NCBI RefSeq assembly: GCF_000717645.1
Contig: NZ_JNZZ01000008.1
Location: 386,895 to 450,894 of the forward strand
Source of the DNA: Streptomyces californicus
Lineage (GTDB): Bacteria > Actinomycetota > Actinomycetes > Streptomycetales > Streptomycetaceae
Length of the DNA stretch: 64,000 nt
Direction of reading: 5' to 3'
Below, in pieces: positions 62,000 to 64,000 of the stretch. The notes below the pieces were generated by a model. That model was not told the DNA's origin, made no database searches, and saw nothing but the letters and a program-made list of their open reading frames with translations. Position 1 is the first letter of the stretch. Each line of letters opens with the position of its first letter. The position numbers and the translations under genes are program-made.

Positions 62000-63807
62000 C
62001 GCATTGCCGCCTGTTCGAGCAGGGTTTCCAGGGGGGTCAGGCCGTCGGACGGCGAGGCGCCGTTCCAGCGGGCCACGAGCAGGGCGATGTCGTCCTGACC
62101 GGAGGCTCGGAAGTTCCTGGCCTGCCGGGCCAGGGACTCCGCGATGCGGGCGGCGTCGCTGCCGCGCAGGGCGGAGAGGCGCTGCGGCAGGACGCTCTCG
62201 AAGAAGGTGCCGTCCGCCTCCCGGGACTCCGTCAGCCCGTCGGTGAACAGCACGAGGGCGTCGCCGGGGTCGAGGGAGTCCTCGTGGCTCTCGTACGAGA
62301 CGTCGTCCAGGACGCCGAGGAGCAGCCCGCCGGAGACGATCTCGCCGATGGAGCCGTCCGCGCGGAGCACCAGCGGGCGCGGGTGTCCGGCGCTGCACGT
62401 GGTGAGCCGGACGGTGCCGTCGGCGCGGGGCGCCATCGTCACGACGACCGCGGTGAGGAAGCGGCTCGCCCCCTCCTGGCGCAGCGCCCGGTTGAGCCGG
62501 CTCAGGGCGGTGCCGGGGTCGGTGCCCTCCTCCAGGAGGGTGCGCAGGGTGTGCCGGGCCAGGCCGGTGAGGGCGGCGGCCTCCGCGCCGCGCCCGCAGA
62601 CGTCGCCGATGAGGAGGGCGACGCTGCCGTCCGGGCGGGGCACGGCGTCGTAGAAGTCGCCGCCGACGTCGAGCATCGGGTCGCCGACCTCGTAGCTCGC
62701 CGACAGGTCCCACCCCGCGATGGCGGGCAGCTTCGAGGGGAGCAGGTGCTCCTGGAGGGAGAGGACCGTGGTGCGGCGCAGCTCGTACAGCAGGGCGTTG
62801 TCGATGGCGAGGGCGGCGCGGGAGGCGAGGCTGTCGAGGAAGGCGCTGTCGGGCAGCCGGTCCTCGGGGCGCTGGTAGACGAAGGTGATGCTGCCGACGA
62901 CGCGGCCCCGGGCGCGCAGGGTGCTGACGCTGACCACCGTGGGGTGCCGGCCGCCCGGTCCCGACCCGGCGGGGCCGGACGCGGCGAACGGGGACCCTTC
63001 GAGGGCGGCGCCGCTCAGGAACACCGCCAGGTCGCCGTCGCCGCGCCGGTCGAGCAGGGCCGCCAGCCACGGATCGTCGCGGCCCGCGGCCTCCAGCGCG
63101 CGCTGCTGCCGTACGGCCACGTGGGTGGCGGCGACGAACTCGGGCCCGTCCTGGCGCAGCAGGTGGACCAGGCAGCCCTCCGCGACGGCCGGGACGGCGA
63201 TCCGGGCCACCCGTCTGAGGGTGTCCTCGACGTCCAGGGACGAGTCCATCTGGAGCGACGCCTCGGCGAGCAGGGCGTCGCGGGCGCCCCGGCGGGCCGC
63301 CTGGCCGCGCTGGAGGATGCCGGTGTGGCAGGCGACGATGACGTCGACGGTCTGCGCCAGGCGGCGGGCGATGCCCTCCGCGTCGGCCGAGGCGTCCACG
63401 GCGACGCTGAGCGCGGCCCAGCCCCGCCGGTCGAGCCGGAACGTGCACGCCACGACGCACGCCCCCGGCGACTTCCGCAGGAACTCCGCCTCCGGCCACA
63501 CCCCGTCGTCGAGGTCGGCGACGGCGGCCCGGGTCACGACGGGCTCCCCGTCCGGCTCACGGACGGCGGCCCCCGGCAGCGAGCGGGCGGTCGCGACGAT
63601 CACCGGGTCGTCACCCCCGGCGCTGAGGGCCCGCATGTACCGCAGGGTCGCGTCGTCGTCCCACCGGGTGCCCACGACGTGGTGGACGCCGGGGGTGGCG
63701 AGGAGCGGAGCGTAGATGTCGTCGGCCAGCGCACCGACCTCCTCGGCGCGCGAAGCGGCCTGCCAGAGCCGGTGCAGCGCACCGGCCCAGCTCTCGTCAT
63801 CGCCCAT
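61996..63807 (-). CDS. GAF-domain PP2C (RsbU/SpoIIE-type) phosphatase
   Basis: A 603-residue protein. An N-terminal sensory part of about 180 residues is followed by a GAF domain (ASLQMDSSLDVEDTLRRVAR, FLDSLASRAALAIDNALLYEL). A SpoIIE-type Ser phosphatase is next: YEVGDPMLDVGGDFYDAV, ALLIGDVCGRGAEAAA, DALVLFTDGLTES and ASGQDDIALLVARW carry the metal-binding Asp residues. I chose the ATG at 63807 behind GGAGG. Such phosphatases act on anti-anti-sigma factors, so the module may tie light to alternative sigma-factor activity. It shares an operon with the response regulator. Confidence 0.93.
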   Translation of the reverse strand: MGDDESWAGALHRLWQAASRAEEVGALADDIYAPLLATPGVHHVVGTRWDDDATLRYMRALSAGGDDPVIVATARSLPGAAVREPDGEPVVTRAAVADLDDGVWPEAEFLRKSPGACVVACTFRLDRRGWAALSVAVDASADAEGIARRLAQTVDVIVACHTGILQRGQAARRGARDALLAEASLQMDSSLDVEDTLRRVARIAVPAVAEGCLVHLLRQDGPEFVAATHVAVRQQRALEAAGRDDPWLAALLDRRGDGDLAVFLSGAALEGSPFAASGPAGSGPGGRHPTVVSVSTLRARGRVVGSITFVYQRPEDRLPDSAFLDSLASRAALAIDNALLYELRRTTVLSLQEHLLPSKLPAIAGWDLSASYEVGDPMLDVGGDFYDAVPRPDGSVALLIGDVCGRGAEAAALTGLARHTLRTLLEEGTDPGTALSRLNRALRQEGASRFLTAVVVTMAPRADGTVRLTTCSAGHPRPLVLRADGSIGEIVSGGLLLGVLDDVSYESHEDSLDPGDALVLFTDGLTESREADGTFFESVLPQRLSALRGSDAARIAESLARQARNFRASGQDDIALLVARWNGASPSDGLTPLETLLEQAAMR

Positions 63808-64000
63808 GCCTCCACCCTCCTCCACCGCCGCCCACCGGTCACCCGGAGCCTGATCCGTACGCCGGGCCGTGCTTGATCCGTACCTGCTCCCTGTCTGGCC
63901 CAGTATGACCGGCGCGCCGGAATTCATACGTGGGACGGGAGGGGGCGGGGGTGCGTGGGGGCGAGGTGGGGAGGGGGCTCGGGGCGGGCGGCGGCTCGGG

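Overview
The window is high-GC actinobacterial chromosome, almost certainly Streptomyces. The signs are many GTG starts, ATGA/GTGA start-stop overlaps, a stand-alone groEL under tandem CIRCE operators, trehalose and glucosylglycerate synthesis genes, a DasR-type site, LacI-controlled glucan utilisation without its own transporter ATPase, and small Streptomyces-type families such as DUF6879. Functions come from motif recognition; no database search was possible.

Layout. 0.2-9.1 kb: a membrane Ser/Thr kinase, an ABC exporter with a YtrA-type GntR regulator, otsB and otsA (trehalose) and gpgS (glucosyl-3-phosphoglycerate). 9.2-14.9 kb: a SAM-I riboswitch ahead of threonine synthase and a CysO-like sulfur carrier, then a cold-shock protein, groEL and a small membrane protein. 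15.3-20.4 kb: a complete lasso peptide cluster in the order A-C-B1-B2-D, with a predicted 16-residue core closed Gly1-Glu9 and a 21-bp palindrome upstream. 20.4-29.5 kb: a frameshifted HEAT-like gene, a GT-C glycosyltransferase, a decapitated STAND-WD40 gene, an ECF sigma factor with a membrane partner, and a PIG-V mannosyltransferase.

29.6-42.5 kb is accessory and defence-like: an NB-ARC/TPR STAND gene with a small partner sharing a short peptide tag, two DUF6879 genes, a MarR regulator with an FMN-reductase/GNAT fusion, a frameshifted formylglycine-enzyme-like gene, and two orphan type I-E-like CRISPR arrays with related leaders. Between the arrays lie twin HAD hydrolases, regulator remnants, and four tiny-to-medium ORFs joined by 4-nt overlaps. 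These encode two Cys-rich mini-proteins, a 44-aa peptide with an Asp-Gly, and a PCMT-family methyltransferase. I read the last two as an imiditide-like RiPP locus, the best candidate here for an undescribed system.

43-46.4 kb: a methyltransferase, a DinB protein, a lipoprotein and a DoxX protein. 46.4-47.4 kb is non-coding, with a DasR-like site, a LacI-type palindrome and 39-bp tandem repeats. 47.4-57.1 kb: a beta-glucan locus (GH1 glucosidase, two permeases, lipoprotein binding protein, secreted GH81 endo-beta-1,3-glucanase, LacI regulator) with GAGAGCGCTCTC operators at both divergent promoters. GH81 would release oligosaccharides, the ABC importer would take them up, GH1 would hydrolyse them and LacI would repress the set. 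57.4-63.8 kb: small proteins, a PRC-barrel protein and a red-light signalling module (bacteriophytochrome kinase, response regulator, PP2C phosphatase).
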